Assembly (NCBI GenBank): GCA_003707065.3
Contig: PPXM03000002.1
Location: 806,001 to 870,000, forward strand
Direction: 5' to 3'
DNA length: 64,000 bases
Origin: Trigonopsis variabilis
Taxonomy: Eukaryota > Ascomycota > Trigonopsidomycetes > Trigonopsidales > Trigonopsidaceae
Shown: positions 49,980-60,911 of the stretch, one piece after another
Layout of the letters: every line of letters starts with the position of its first letter
Position numbering within the stretch: the stretch's first letter is position 1
Notes under the pieces: generated by a model
Seen by the model: the letters and a program-made list of their open reading frames with translations, nothing else
What the model was told of the DNA's origin: nothing
Databases searched by the model: none
Program-made: the position numbers and the translations under genes

Positions 49980-52751
49980 ATGGACATGTTCTCTAGTTCT
50001 CTTGCTAATTCTTTAGTTTTGTGGCCTTTTGTTTGGCTTTTAATCGGAAGACCAAGCATGATGTCGCTTCAAGAATCAAGTTCTCATTTAGCAGGAGATA
50101 AATCCAACGACAATAGCATATCAGGCTTATCGGCGAGGCTAGAACAGATGCGACTATCGAATATTCCCGACAGGGATCTATCATCCAATCAATCGATGCC
50201 AATATCTGCTGGAAGCTCAAAAAAGAAAAAGCGCAAGAAAAAAGCAACTGGCCCTTCTGAGGCTGCGACGACTACTGGTATAGCCGGCCAAATAGACTCA
50301 GCGAATAATATTCTTGCCAGAGAATCCACTTCAGCCTCTGATCCTGAGCCGACAAAGAAAGCTCCATCTTCAAAGAAGAAGAAAAAGAAGAACAGAAGCA
50401 CAGCTAAAGATGAGGCGAGATCAGAAGATCAATCCCTCTATGACCATGAGAGCAAAGATCAGATCTGGGATACGAGCACCGATGAAGAACGGAAACGCAT
50501 CAAAGAATTTTGGCTGAATCTCAGTGAAGAGGAACGCCGGAATCTGGTCAAGGTCGAAAAAGAAGCTGTATTGAAGAAAGTCAAAGAACAGCAACGACAT
50601 AATTGTAGTTGTTCGGTTTGTGGCCGGAAGCGAATTGCCATTGAGGAAGAATTGGAAGTTCTTTATGATGCTTATTATGAAGAACTGGAGCATTATGCCA
50701 ATACGCAGCAAAGTTTGGGAGGAGCAGTTGAGCCGAAACCGCAAGACTGGAATGAAGATCAATCTGCTTGGAAAGACGATTGCGATAGAGAACACGAAAG
50801 TCTATCTGAAGAGGATGAAGAAGATGGCGATTACTATCAATACAACAACGGCGAATGGGACCAGATATCCGGTGAATATTACAATAACAAGTCGCTTGCT
50901 AGAGATATTTTGGCTTTTGGTAACAGTCTCACTGTCCGAGGGGGTATTCTCACCGTGGCAGATGATTTGCTCAAAAACGATGGGCGCAAATTTATCGATA
51001 TGATGGAGCAGTTGGCTGAGCGGAGGATGCTTCGTGAAGGCGAAGTCTTGGCCGGAGATGAAGGTGATGACGATTACCTGGTCGATGAAGAAGATGATTA
51101 TGACGACTATGACGACGAGGTCTCGGAAGATCTTGATCCGGTTTCAGAGGAGCAACGAATGGAAGAAGGCCGCCGAATGTTTCAAATTTTTGCCGCTCGA
51201 ATGTTTGAACAGAGAGTCCTTACTGCATACCGGGAAAAAGTCGCTCAAGAGCGTCAGCAGCGGTTGATTGAAGAACTGGAAGAGGAGGACCGTCGAGATC
51301 GGGAAAAGGAGCTCAAGAAGTTAAAAGACAAGGAAAAGAAACGAGACAAGAAGCGGCAACAACAGCTCAAGAAAGAGGAAGAAAGACTGCGGCGCGAAGC
51401 GGAACGAGCGGCTGAAGAACAAAGAAAGAGAGAAGAGGCTGCTCAAAGAGCTGAAGAGACTCGACTGAAGCAACTGGAAGCTCAACAGAAGCGGGAGGCT
51501 GAGCGGCGATTGGCTGAGCAAGAGAAGCGCAAGGTCGAGGAAGAGCGTCGACGGAAAGCTGAAGAAGAGCGAATCAAAGCGCTTCATAAGAAAGAAGAGC
51601 GACGCCGGGAAGCGGAGAGACTTGCCAACGAAAAGAGAGAACAGGAACGGCAGGAGGCCGAACGGCGGCAAGCTGAACGGATCGCTAACGAGAGAAAAAA
51701 GCAAGAGCGGCAAGAGGCTGAGCGAAAAGAAGCGGAAGCTCGTGAACTACAAGAAGCTGTCAAGCGTGAACAGGAGCGACTAGAAGCCGAGCGGCCGATA
51801 GATCGATCGACTGACCTTATTGGCAATGGTCTGTATTCTGAGCAAGACAAACTAATAGACTCTCCTTTGCTGCATTCGCCTCCCGAAACGAGGTTCTCTT
51901 CTTTAAGTACTCCTTCTCCTCCAATATCCTCTGGTACTGAAGCTCCCATATATCCGTACGGCTCTCGTCTCGGCGCTTATCCCTCATCTTTCCTTGCTCC
52001 TTCTAACAATCTCGCTCCTCAACCAAACGCCTCGTTTTCGACCAACCCTCTCTTGAACAATGGCGGCCGGTTATCGTCGTATTCTCGATCTGGCGTCAAT
52101 AATGTAATAGGTCTTGGGGCTGGTGGACTTTCGTCGCCTTCTCCTGATGTGGATTTCCGCGGTGCCCCAGGTGCCGTTCCTGCACCAATTGGGCGTCCCC
52201 CCTTTTCTTCTGCCAGACGGTCAAGCGAAGTCCTAGGCGTCGCCGACAGTCCCACTGCCAACAGCCCATTTTCCATAGCAGGAGCATTTGGAACATTTCC
52301 TGCTCGCCGCAGCGCCTTTGGGGGTGAGTTTCCTCTATCCAACCCGTGGGCCAAAGCCAAAGGAGCGTGGGAGAACGCAGGTCCGTCATTATGGGATGAC
52401 CCTGAGAACGCTGCAGCCATACGACGGGCAGCTGTGGAAGTCTACATTGCAGCCCCAGCCCATTTGCGAGGAAAAGATGGCTTTATACGGGCAGCAGAGA
52501 TGACTACGGTATTACGTCGGATCTCCCCCGAGATGCAGGTCACAGCCGCAGATTTGGCTATTGCATGTAGGATGCCAGGAGATCATACCAATGGCGGAGG
52601 ATTCTTTGACGTGCGAGGCGATGGCGATGGAGCGTATTTCCGATATCATCCTGGAGACGAGGGACGGGTCTCGCCATTTGCGCCGATGCCTAGTACTGGT
52701 GTTCGGCCGGGGACGTGGGGAGGCCGGATTTGGAGCGGCGAAGGAAAGTAA
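49980..52751 (+). CDS. NST1: Nst1-like stress response protein
   Basis: Long, highly charged cytoplasmic protein; yeast Nst1 is linked to salt tolerance and P-bodies. 923 residues from 49980, or 897 from the ATG at 50058 (MMSLQESSSH). The first 26 residues look like translated leader, so the later start is quite possible. Features: Lys-rich runs, a conserved block EFWLNLSEEERRNLVKVEKE, the Cys motif HNCSCSVCGRKR, and acidic stretches (DDYDDYDDEVSED). A coiled coil of Glu/Arg/Lys from about residue 400 to 620 follows. The C-terminus is Ser/Pro/Gly-rich with a small conserved-looking end (KDGFIRAAEMTTVLRRISPE). Single coding exon, possibly with leader introns. Confidence 0.82.
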   Translation: MDMFSSSLANSLVLWPFVWLLIGRPSMMSLQESSSHLAGDKSNDNSISGLSARLEQMRLSNIPDRDLSSNQSMPISAGSSKKKKRKKKATGPSEAATTTGIAGQIDSANNILARESTSASDPEPTKKAPSSKKKKKKNRSTAKDEARSEDQSLYDHESKDQIWDTSTDEERKRIKEFWLNLSEEERRNLVKVEKEAVLKKVKEQQRHNCSCSVCGRKRIAIEEELEVLYDAYYEELEHYANTQQSLGGAVEPKPQDWNEDQSAWKDDCDREHESLSEEDEEDGDYYQYNNGEWDQISGEYYNNKSLARDILAFGNSLTVRGGILTVADDLLKNDGRKFIDMMEQLAERRMLREGEVLAGDEGDDDYLVDEEDDYDDYDDEVSEDLDPVSEEQRMEEGRRMFQIFAARMFEQRVLTAYREKVAQERQQRLIEELEEEDRRDREKELKKLKDKEKKRDKKRQQQLKKEEERLRREAERAAEEQRKREEAAQRAEETRLKQLEAQQKREAERRLAEQEKRKVEEERRRKAEEERIKALHKKEERRREAERLANEKREQERQEAERRQAERIANERKKQERQEAERKEAEARELQEAVKREQERLEAERPIDRSTDLIGNGLYSEQDKLIDSPLLHSPPETRFSSLSTPSPPISSGTEAPIYPYGSRLGAYPSSFLAPSNNLAPQPNASFSTNPLLNNGGRLSSYSRSGVNNVIGLGAGGLSSPSPDVDFRGAPGAVPAPIGRPPFSSARRSSEVLGVADSPTANSPFSIAGAFGTFPARRSAFGGEFPLSNPWAKAKGAWENAGPSLWDDPENAAAIRRAAVEVYIAAPAHLRGKDGFIRAAEMTTVLRRISPEMQVTAADLAIACRMPGDHTNGGGFFDVRGDGDGAYFRYHPGDEGRVSPFAPMPSTGVRPGTWGGRIWSGEGK

Positions 52752-52912
52752 TGTACGGTAGTTGCGGGTCGGGAGGGCGCCCTGTATATCTAATGCACTG
52801 AAAAAGTTTAACCTGGTCGACGTGATACATGTCGATTTACGTAGACAAGACTTGACAATTGATACGGTCTTGGGCCAGTGATCCAGTAAGTCAAGTCACT
52901 AAGTATATACAA

Positions 52913-53514
52913 TTACTTTCGAGGCAAGGCAGACTCAGCCTTCCAGTCAAAATTCCAAGGGGTGTTGGGAGGAGTTTCGGTAGGGATCCGCAGCTCTGGA
53001 GGAAATCGAATACCGCGGATGGCCTTTTTAGGGATGACAGGTAGTTGTCCTTTGGCGTTGCGGGGAGGATCATACGTAGGAGCTCGTTCCCTCGACAGCC
53101 GGTAGAGATGAGGAAGCCGTAGTCGAAGGTCTTCACAAGCCTCTTGCATTTTGTAGTATTGTTTTTCCAGCGTCGCGCCAAGCTGCTCCCGTTTTTGTCG
53201 TTGTAAAAGCTTCCAAGCTCGAATAATGGTCCGGTGACGGATCAAATCCTCGAGCGACAGTCGGATCCGGCGAGGAAGCTTTCTCCTAGAGGATAGAATG
53301 GATAGTTGGACAGCTTTTTGGTTAGATTGAATGGCAACAATCACATACCGACTCGGTTTTGGACCGCTGGAGGTAGTTTGCTAGTGCGCGTGGGGCCTTT
53401 GGATTTAAAACGCAACAAGGAGGGAATGACAGATGAAGGAGCCACCCGGCGAGAAGCCAAGGAAGGGAGGGAGCCAATAACGGCCTGAACGGGGCGATTT
53501 AGAAACGACCACAT
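52913..53514 (-). CDS. Mitochondrial large ribosomal subunit protein mL40
   Basis: Fungal mitoribosomal protein of the mL40 (Mrpl28) family. Exons 53514-53349 and 53313-52913 give 188 residues. The 35-nt intron (GTATGT ... CTAACCAAAAAG) joins VQNRV to AVQLSILSS. The N-terminus is a mitochondrial presequence (basic, Ser/Leu-rich, LASRRVAPSSVIPSLLRF). Family marks: RIRLSLEDLIRHRTIIRAWKL, a basic helix LEKQYYKMQEACEDLR, and the C-terminal PTETPPNTPWNFDWK. The gene symbol differs among yeasts and is left blank. Confidence 0.82.
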
Positions 53515-54130
53515 GGGTCCAAGGCGATCTATCGGGATGAAAAGTCTGAACTGATGGTAACGCAGTGGTAGCGCCTACCTAACAACGGATTATGCTCTCT
53601 TGACCGCAACGACGCTATCATGACCGAAAATATATATAATTGGGCTGCGGCTAACTTCTTGTGATTGATCGTGAACAGCGAATCGAATCGAATCGATCCC
53701 TGATGTTATATCGTAGCGAATCATTAGGAGCAGGAGATGGCTTCGCCTGGGCAACGTACAGTGAGAAAGTCAATATGAGAAAGTTTCTCGGCTGAAATCT
53801 GCCTTGTATTTGGTATCTGCTGTATGTGCAGTATATAGAATAGCTCACTAGGAAGCTAGGAACCAACAGAGTTTCAAAGAGACAGCGTAGCCTTCTTGGT
53901 AAAGGTAGACTCGCTGATCCTGTGGTGACTAGTTGGACTTGTCCTTCAGGGAGTGAGAGCAAAGGAGCTTGTAGGGATTTCCGCAACCTTCGATGAACAG
54001 GCGGTTGTGTGTCTGCTCACTGAGCTGCTGGGCTGCGGATCTTGATTTCTCGAGAGTGAATAGGATGTTTCACAGGATTAAGAGTTCGGTTGTAGACTAC
54101 GACGAAAAGCATTCCGTACAGAGATATTAC
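53515..54130. other. Intergenic, 616 bp
   Basis: mL40 promoter and GAL1 3' region (both minus strand). Only short frames; no RNA gene accepted. Confidence 0.5.
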
Positions 54131-55711
54131 TTACTTTTCAAGGCCTTGCTTGCCGCCAATGTAGACAAAGGATCCATTTTCGGGACGAGATCCGATAAGA
54201 GCAGCATCCAGTTCATCTTGGGTGATTGAAGGATACTGGATCTTATAGTAGTTCTCAATCAGGGCCGACTTGATCTGATTGATCTTGTTTTGAGGAACAA
54301 GGTGGACGCTTGAGCCTCCAAAACCCGCTCCCGTTAGACGAGAGCCGTAAGAGCCCGCGTGTCTAGCGATCTCGCATATCTTGTCTAGTTCTGGACAAGA
54401 ACAAGTATAGTCGTCTCTACACGAGGCTTGGCTCGCATTCATAATCTCACCCAGCTCGGCAAAGACCGCCTGGGAGAAGGTTTTCGACTTGGACGCTTCA
54501 CTAGCATGTTGAAGGGTCAAGAGGAAATCACAGACACGGATAGATTCCGAGTAGACGTGACGGGCACGCTGAAGCAGGCGCAATGTATCAAACCGCACTG
54601 GCGCAGCAGTTAAGAAGGACTGAGTAAAGTCATCGTCGGTCAACCCGACCAATTGGGCTGCTTCTTGGCGAGTATATCCTGCTGACGCAGCGGGACCCGA
54701 GAAAACCTGAGGCAAGAGGTTCAAAACAATTGTCAACCGCCGCTTTAATTCAACCAAGTCACTGGTCTCGGCCGGTATGTTCTGGCTAGAGAAGTAAGCT
54801 TCCATGAAGCCTCGTAAAGTTCCAGTCTTGATACCTGAATCTTTGGCAAGCGAGAGTTTGAAGTGGTGAGCAAGAGCATGAGACGCAACAGCCACTTCGA
54901 CCACGCGCAAGTTGTAATTCACTGGAGCAGTCAAGTGCTTGTTGGCCACAACCAGAGAGTTGGCAATAACAAACGAGACCGGTTCATCCAGTTGAGGGAA
55001 CGCAAAAGGAGTCGCTCCAAGCTCAGGCTTGAATCTAACGTAAAGCGCATGATCGCGCTCACCAAACACACTGGCAGACTGGTCGAGACCTCCTGAATTG
55101 ACGCCGACATGGCGTTCACTGACAACTGCAATGGACACCAGATCCTGTTTCGAAAGCTTATCGACCCCATTGGCCCGTAGAACAGCCAAAGCTGCAGTAG
55201 TGACAAACGCAGCGGAAGACGAAAGACCCGAATTCAAAGGAACGTTGCCATCAATCACTACTTTCATCCCCACAGTAGGCTTTCCCTTCAGCAGGCCATG
55301 GTCAACCAGATATTGCTGGGCCACTAAATGCCCACAAAGGAAATAATTCACCCAATCATTCTTACTGGCGTCGATTTCGACTAGCGACCCGTCCTTGGGA
55401 AGATTGACCGAGTGCCCTTGGAAGTGAGCCTGATCGACGTTTTCAATGTCGAGAGTCGGCTCAGCCACTTTCTTCACTGCCATTATCATATCGACTGCCA
55501 ACGCCATGGGAACCGCAGAGAAGAACGAGTAGTCAACATGTTCTCCAATGAGGTTGACCCTTCCTGGAGACCTGGCAACAAAGTCGGGCTCTGCTTGGAA
55601 AATACGCTCAAAGACATCAAAAAGCGCCCTGAATCTGGTAACTTCTTGGCCTGGTGTACTGTATATATCACTCAATTTGTCAGTGACTGGAACTAGCGCA
55701 GTCTCGGGCAT
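54131..55711 (-). CDS. GAL1: Galactokinase
   Basis: GHMP kinase phosphorylating galactose in the Leloir pathway. 526 residues (yeast Gal1 528), single exon. Galactokinase signature SPGRVNLIGEHVDYSFF near the start, GHMP ATP-binding loop PLNSGLSSSAAFV, and the C-terminal motif YGSRLTGAGFGGSSVHLV. In yeast Gal3, a paralog that only signals, the SSSAAF loop lacks two residues (Ser-Ala); here the loop is full, so the protein should be catalytically active. No GAL7 or GAL10 lies beside it, unlike the GAL clusters of many Saccharomycotina. A G-rich repeat stands 55 bp upstream of the start. Confidence 0.96.
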   Translation of the reverse strand: MPETALVPVTDKLSDIYSTPGQEVTRFRALFDVFERIFQAEPDFVARSPGRVNLIGEHVDYSFFSAVPMALAVDMIMAVKKVAEPTLDIENVDQAHFQGHSVNLPKDGSLVEIDASKNDWVNYFLCGHLVAQQYLVDHGLLKGKPTVGMKVVIDGNVPLNSGLSSSAAFVTTAALAVLRANGVDKLSKQDLVSIAVVSERHVGVNSGGLDQSASVFGERDHALYVRFKPELGATPFAFPQLDEPVSFVIANSLVVANKHLTAPVNYNLRVVEVAVASHALAHHFKLSLAKDSGIKTGTLRGFMEAYFSSQNIPAETSDLVELKRRLTIVLNLLPQVFSGPAASAGYTRQEAAQLVGLTDDDFTQSFLTAAPVRFDTLRLLQRARHVYSESIRVCDFLLTLQHASEASKSKTFSQAVFAELGEIMNASQASCRDDYTCSCPELDKICEIARHAGSYGSRLTGAGFGGSSVHLVPQNKINQIKSALIENYYKIQYPSITQDELDAALIGSRPENGSFVYIGGKQGLEK

Positions 55712-56232
55712 AGTTGACTAGTGTTACTGAACCCTTTTCTTCTCCGTCGTCGGATTATGGGACGCGGGGTGAGGTGGGGTGAGGTGGGGTGTGGGGGCTG
55801 TCACTCGAGAGCGCCGTCTCACAGCAACACGAAACTCTGCCTTGTTGCTCACGAGACTGGACCAAGCAGCTTGATTCTCTTATAGAATGAGCTACACTGT
55901 ATTCTATTGTATACATTGTAATGTATGAGTTACACCTATGCCTTGAGGGCTCATCCGCGTTCGGGTGCAGTGGTCGTCGGAAATGCCCAATCGGGATACT
56001 CCACCAGAACTTTGACCGTCCACTGAGACATGGCTGGCTCGTGCCAATCAGACAGCGCAACAGACGAGTATATGTAATTTATTACGTTGTGGAGGTCTCA
56101 TAAGGAATAATTTCTCAAAGGATTATTCGACGAGTGGAATAATGTGTACGAAAATGTATCGTGAGATTCCAAGCTTCACTCTTTAATCAATCGTACACAA
56201 CCATGCAGAATGCCTTGTCTTTCGGGTATGGC
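55712..56232. other. Intergenic, GAL1 promoter
   Basis: A 521-bp region upstream of GAL1 and downstream of the ETF-QO stop. It contains the G-rich repeat at 55766-55797. No convincing CGG-N11-CCG Gal4 site seen. Confidence 0.5.
55766..55797 (+). repeat. G-quadruplex-type tandem repeat upstream of GAL1
   Basis: Two copies of GGGGTGAGGT followed by GGGGTGTGGGGG: four G runs of at least four, with loops of 6, 6 and 3 nt. This meets the usual quadruplex pattern. It lies 55 bp upstream of the GAL1 ATG on the non-template-opposite strand, so a GAL1 leader transcript would be C-rich here. Confidence 0.7.
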
Positions 56233-58071
56233 CTAGGTCAAGACATATTTGGGGCCATCTCCTCCCTCGGGACAAGTCCATGTGATGTCTTGAGTGGGGA
56301 CCTTGATGTCGCAGGTCTTGCAGTGGATACAGTTCTGCGCATTGATCTGAAATCGAACGCCTTCAGGTTTCGACGGGTCTTCGATGTACTCGTACACTCC
56401 AGCAGGGCAGAAGCGTTGCTCGACACCCTTGTATATGGGGTAGCTCTCCGACGTGTGTTTATCCCAATCCTTAACTTTGAGATGAACCGGCTCATCCTCG
56501 TCGTGGTACGTTCCCGTTCGCGAGACGTTGGTCAGGAGATCGAATGAAAGAACTCCGTCAGGTTTCGGGTATTCAATAGGAGTGAAGTCTTTAGCCGGCT
56601 TGGTTGCAGCAGCGTCGGTCGTCTTGTGGTGGAAGGTCCAAGGCTCCTTGCCTCGAGTGATCATGGTCGTCAACCCTGAATAAGCTAGACCGCCCCATAA
56701 CTTGAGAGGAGAGTGGAAAGACGGTCTGACGTTTCGAACGGCATAGAGCTCCTCGTAAACCCACGAGTCTTTGATGGCTTTCTCGTAGTTGGTCAAGTAG
56801 ATACCCGAGGTATTGATAGTATCAGCCGTGATGGCTTTGAATGCCTGTTCTGCAGCAATCATGCCCGATTTCATGGCGGTGTGAGTACCCTTGATCTTGG
56901 GAACGTTGAGGAAACCAGCGGTGTCGCCAATCAAACAGCCACCAGGGAAAACAAGCTTAGGAATCGACTGATATCCTCCCTCGTTCAAAGCTCTGGCGCC
57001 ATAAGAGATACAGCGGCCTCCCTCGAGGACATTCTTGAAGACAGGATGATGCTTCATTCGCTGGAATTCCATGTATGGTGAGATCCAAGGGTTTGCATAG
57101 TCCAAACCAATGACAAGACCCAGACTAACGAGATTCTCGCCGAACTGATACATAAACGAACCGCCATAGGTAGAAGGACTCAAAGGCCAGCCAACGGAAT
57201 GGACAACTGAGCCTGTGTCGACTTTCTTGGGATCGATTTCCCAGACCTCCTTGAGTCCAATGCCATATGTTTGAGGATCCGAGTCATTTCGCAGTCTGTA
57301 TTTCTTGATCACCTGTTTGGACAGAGAGCCGTGACACCCTTCAGCAAGAATGGTCATTTTGGCGTGGAATTCCATTCCTCGAGTAAACGAATCCTTGGGT
57401 ATTCCTCGCTTTGACACACCCACGTCATTCGTAGCAACTCCCTTGACAGCTCCAGTGGCATCGTATAGGACCTCGTTTACACTGAAACCCATGTAGATCT
57501 CCACACCTTCAGCTTCGGCTTTGGCACCGAGCCATTTGACAACTTCACTTAGCGAGACCACGTAATTTCCCTTATTATGCATCTGAGGAGGCTCAGGGAG
57601 AGGGATTTGTGAGTTTTTGGTCAAGAGAAGCATCTTGGACTTGGAAACAGGGGTAGCAAAAGGAGGAGGGTCGTCTCTCCAATCAGGGAGCAGCTCGTCA
57701 AGTGCCTTTGGCTCAATGACTGCTCCAGAAAGCGTATGCATTCCTAATTCGGAGGCTTTGTCTAAGACAACAACTCGGATCTCCTTGCCTGTCTCCTGCT
57801 CGAGTTGCTTAAATCGAATGGCTGCCGCTAGACCACTGGGACCAGCGCCAATGATGACTACATCAGCTTCATCAGCTTCCCTCGGTTCCTTGAGCAATTC
57901 GGCTGCCTCAGCATCAGCATCGCTTTCAGTGCTATATAATCGACGACAGCTTCTCAATGTCTGGGGCCAGATCTGTCGTCGAACCAAAGGAAACGATGAT
58001 CTCGCCGAGCAATGGGTGGCTCGCTCAAAAGATCTCTTTATCAGTAGAGAGCTCAAGCGGTTCTTGATCAT
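56233..58071 (-). CDS. CIR2: Electron transfer flavoprotein-ubiquinone oxidoreductase
   Basis: Inner mitochondrial membrane FAD/4Fe-4S enzyme passing electrons from ETF to ubiquinone. 612 residues (yeast Cir2 631), single exon. A basic presequence (MIKNRLSSLLIKRSFERATH) is followed by the FAD-binding dinucleotide fold DVVIIGAGPSGLAAAIRFKQ, the quinone-binding and middle region (LAEGCHGSLSKQVIKKY; PGGCLIGDTAGFLNVPKIKG), and the C-terminal cluster cysteines AQNCIHCKTCDIKVP and ITWTCPEGG. All parts expected for an active enzyme are present. Confidence 0.96.
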   Translation of the reverse strand: MIKNRLSSLLIKRSFERATHCSARSSFPLVRRQIWPQTLRSCRRLYSTESDADAEAAELLKEPREADEADVVIIGAGPSGLAAAIRFKQLEQETGKEIRVVVLDKASELGMHTLSGAVIEPKALDELLPDWRDDPPPFATPVSKSKMLLLTKNSQIPLPEPPQMHNKGNYVVSLSEVVKWLGAKAEAEGVEIYMGFSVNEVLYDATGAVKGVATNDVGVSKRGIPKDSFTRGMEFHAKMTILAEGCHGSLSKQVIKKYRLRNDSDPQTYGIGLKEVWEIDPKKVDTGSVVHSVGWPLSPSTYGGSFMYQFGENLVSLGLVIGLDYANPWISPYMEFQRMKHHPVFKNVLEGGRCISYGARALNEGGYQSIPKLVFPGGCLIGDTAGFLNVPKIKGTHTAMKSGMIAAEQAFKAITADTINTSGIYLTNYEKAIKDSWVYEELYAVRNVRPSFHSPLKLWGGLAYSGLTTMITRGKEPWTFHHKTTDAAATKPAKDFTPIEYPKPDGVLSFDLLTNVSRTGTYHDEDEPVHLKVKDWDKHTSESYPIYKGVEQRFCPAGVYEYIEDPSKPEGVRFQINAQNCIHCKTCDIKVPTQDITWTCPEGGDGPKYVLT

Positions 58072-59201
58072 GATGACAATGCGACGGCAACCCAGCGCTC
58101 GATATCAGGCTTTTTAGCTCACACTCTGGGGTGGGGAAATACAACGCGACAACGGCAAGAAATCGGGCAAAATTGTAACACTCGAGGCTCGGTCGGTGAC
58201 AAGTGAGTGACCGCTGACTTCTGATCGGTCCTGTTTTAACCAATCATGGCCCTTGGATTACCACCTTCCCCGCGATGTAGTCACGTTGCTAGCTAGAGCA
58301 GCGACGGTCCCCTTGACCTTCCTGTAACTGCCCTTGCTAGATTACATTAATTGCTTGGCTAAGAAATAACTTCGATTGACGACAGAACGATTTATGAACT
58401 TGATAACTGTAGAGCTACATTCTACATAATAAATTCTGACGGTCGCTAGTTGTTTGTTGAGCTCCAAATGAATGATTTACACGAGTCAAGCGTAGAGAAT
58501 ACTCACTACAGTAAGGGCAGTTGACCCGGGACTCATCAGAAATGACCCCCCGCTCATAACCCGAAACCCGGGCCAGAGCTCCTCTTTGCCGTGCCGATTA
58601 TTCCATTGAGCACTTTCGATTCAATGAGTTCCATATGATCTTGCTCTACAGGAGCTGTTCTCGCGTTCTTTGCCTTGTTGTTCAATGTTTGTTCCTTTCT
58701 GTTGCTGCCCACTAATGTTCATGTCATCCCCACCGTGCCCTAAATAGTGGTACGCCCCTCTTCTAAATGATCTGCCTCCATCCAAGGGACCAACGCTCTC
58801 TCATATCTAGTCTTTAGTCATGTGGCCAGTTCGTACATCGTTTACAGTAATTTGAAATGTATCTCAATCCTCCTCTCAAGGTGTTCTACTTGTGAATGGC
58901 AGACTCGGGCAAAGCACGGGTGACTGTTGAGCTCTCCGGGTTGCCGGGGATGAGCGCCAAACCTCCCTCACTCGCTGACAATCGCCATGGTCTTTGCTTT
59001 CTCACAAAGATTCGCGATATGGCTCATGCCGTCAAGAAAATAGTATGATCGGTTATAATCTAATAGTGAAATTATAGGAATTCACTGGATTCTTGCATGA
59101 TTCGCAGAAATGAAACTACAGAAATTTCTAATCACCGACATTATAAACCATATAAGATACACGAGCACAATTTTTGAGAAAACTTTCGAAAAGAGACAAG
59201 A
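58072..59201. other. Intergenic, 1.13 kb
   Basis: ETF-QO promoter and PHO89 3' region (both minus strand). Two CCCGGG sites near 58530 and 58570. No gene, RNA or repeat recognised. Confidence 0.5.
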
Positions 59202-60911
59202 TTAGTTGTTGGCATACAGGGTACCACGCCAAGGAGCGTTGATGATGATACCCATGATGATACCCGAGATGAGACCAGCGCAGGGGAGGGTGAAACACCA
59301 ACCGAGATAACACCAAGCTACCATTCTCCAGTTAATGGCCCTGTATGTTCCATTGCAGAAGCCGACAAAGACGGTAGCTCCGACAATACATTGGGTAGTC
59401 GAGATGGGAAGACTCAATTTGGTAGCAAAAACAACAGTAATGGCAGCACCGAGTTCCATGGAGAATCCTCTTGAAGGAGAATGCATTGTCAGCCTGTTAC
59501 CGAGATTGCGCATGATATTATAGCCATATGTCCAAAGACCAATGATTAGAGCCCCACCGCAGAAGGCAAGAATCCAGACAGGTACGTCGGCCTTGTTGCT
59601 GATAGCGTTGTTTCTCCAGATCAAGTAGATGGTGGTCAACGGTCCAGAAGCGTTGGCGATATCATTGGAGCCATGAGCAAACGAAGCAGTACCTGCAGTG
59701 ACAGCTTGGAGGAACGAATAAGTGTACTCTGTCTTGGAATCGTATCTTTGAGCAGCCGAATGCATCTTCTCGATGTCTCCAGCAAGGTGCTTTGCGAGGA
59801 ACCCTTTGCCCTGTGTGGTTTGAGCCTTCAAGACGTCCTGCTCGAGGCCTCGGAAAATGAGCCATCTGAGACCCTTCAAGGTACGTTTCCATAGAGGAAG
59901 CTTTTGCTTGGTCTCTGGCTCTGATCGTTCCGAATGAGACTGTTCAAGTTGAACGATTTCTTCGCTGGCCTCCTTGCTCGGCTCAGACTCTTCAGTTGAG
60001 TCAGTTTCATGCTCCTCAAACATGTCATAGTAATCTGGGACAACCGGTTTATTGTTGACGTTCTCGGGAACAGGACCTCGTCGCCATAAAAGAGGTCCTA
60101 AAAACAAGTGGTAGAAGGTCATGGTCCAGTCTTCGAGGACCAATCTTCGATAGAAATAAGGGAAGAAGAAGAGGAAGTAGACAACCAACGTCACGCCAGC
60201 AACACCCAGGACCGCAGCTGCGATAGTGCTTGACTTCATGTTGGACAAATGAAGATTGGGGGCACCCTTCCAGATGATGACCAAGGTCAGGATAGCAAAC
60301 GTGAATGCGAAATAAAGCGGGAGAACATAGAGGGCATTTCTCAATGGCTTTTTCCTGTCGAGAACGGTGAACTTGGTGATGAGAAACAGAATCGCAGCAA
60401 AGCATCCTGCAACGGCGGGAGCAATAAACCAAGATGCGACAATTTGGGAGAATCCGGCCCAACCCCATACGACACCATTGCCGAGAGAAACAGCAACACC
60501 TACTCCCATGATGGCACCTACAATCTTGAACAGTTAGCGGCAATCTCTCTTGGCTCTTACCGAATGGGTAGTAGACACAGGAGCTCCGATTTTAGTGGCG
60601 AGGGTCAACCAAACCGAGGAACCGATGATGGCACACATCATACCCAACATCAGCAAAGCCGGCTGGCCTTCAAAAACATCAAGGTTGATAATCTTGTTTC
60701 GAATGGTATCTGATACCCGAGATCCCAATAGCACTGCGCCTAGGAACTCACAAATGGCAGCAAGGCACATTGCCTGCTTGTATGTGAGCGACCTTGATGA
60801 GACACTGGTAGCAAACGAGTTGGCGACATCGTTGGCTCCAATGTTCCATGCGTCAAGGAACGCAAAGATGATACCAATTGCAAAGATGTAATCGAACTGA
60901 TGAAGCGTCAT
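59202..60911 (-). CDS. PHO89: Sodium-coupled phosphate symporter Pho89
   Basis: Plasma-membrane Na+/Pi cotransporter of the PiT family. Exons 60911-60561 and 60524-59202 give 557 residues (yeast 574). The 36-nt intron (GTAAGA ... CTAACTGTTCAAG) sits inside the first signature, restoring PVSTTHSIVGAIMG; using the nearer TAG would break the frame. Both PiT signatures are present: GANDVANSFATSVSS and, in the second half, GSNDIANASGPL with SLPISTTQCIVGATVFVG. About 11-12 membrane segments flank a charged cytosolic loop (about residues 260-370, rich in Glu/Ser). CACGTG lies 68 bp upstream, suggesting phosphate control. Confidence 0.95.

Noticed and set aside
51240-51800. Long frames opposite the NST1 coiled coil
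   Set aside because: They mirror the Glu/Lys/Arg-rich codons of NST1 and encode low-complexity Ser/Leu/Phe; shadows of the real gene.
53545-53625. tRNA D-arm-like sequence (GCAGTGGTAGCGC)
   Set aside because: No TTCRA loop or acceptor stem follows at the right distance.
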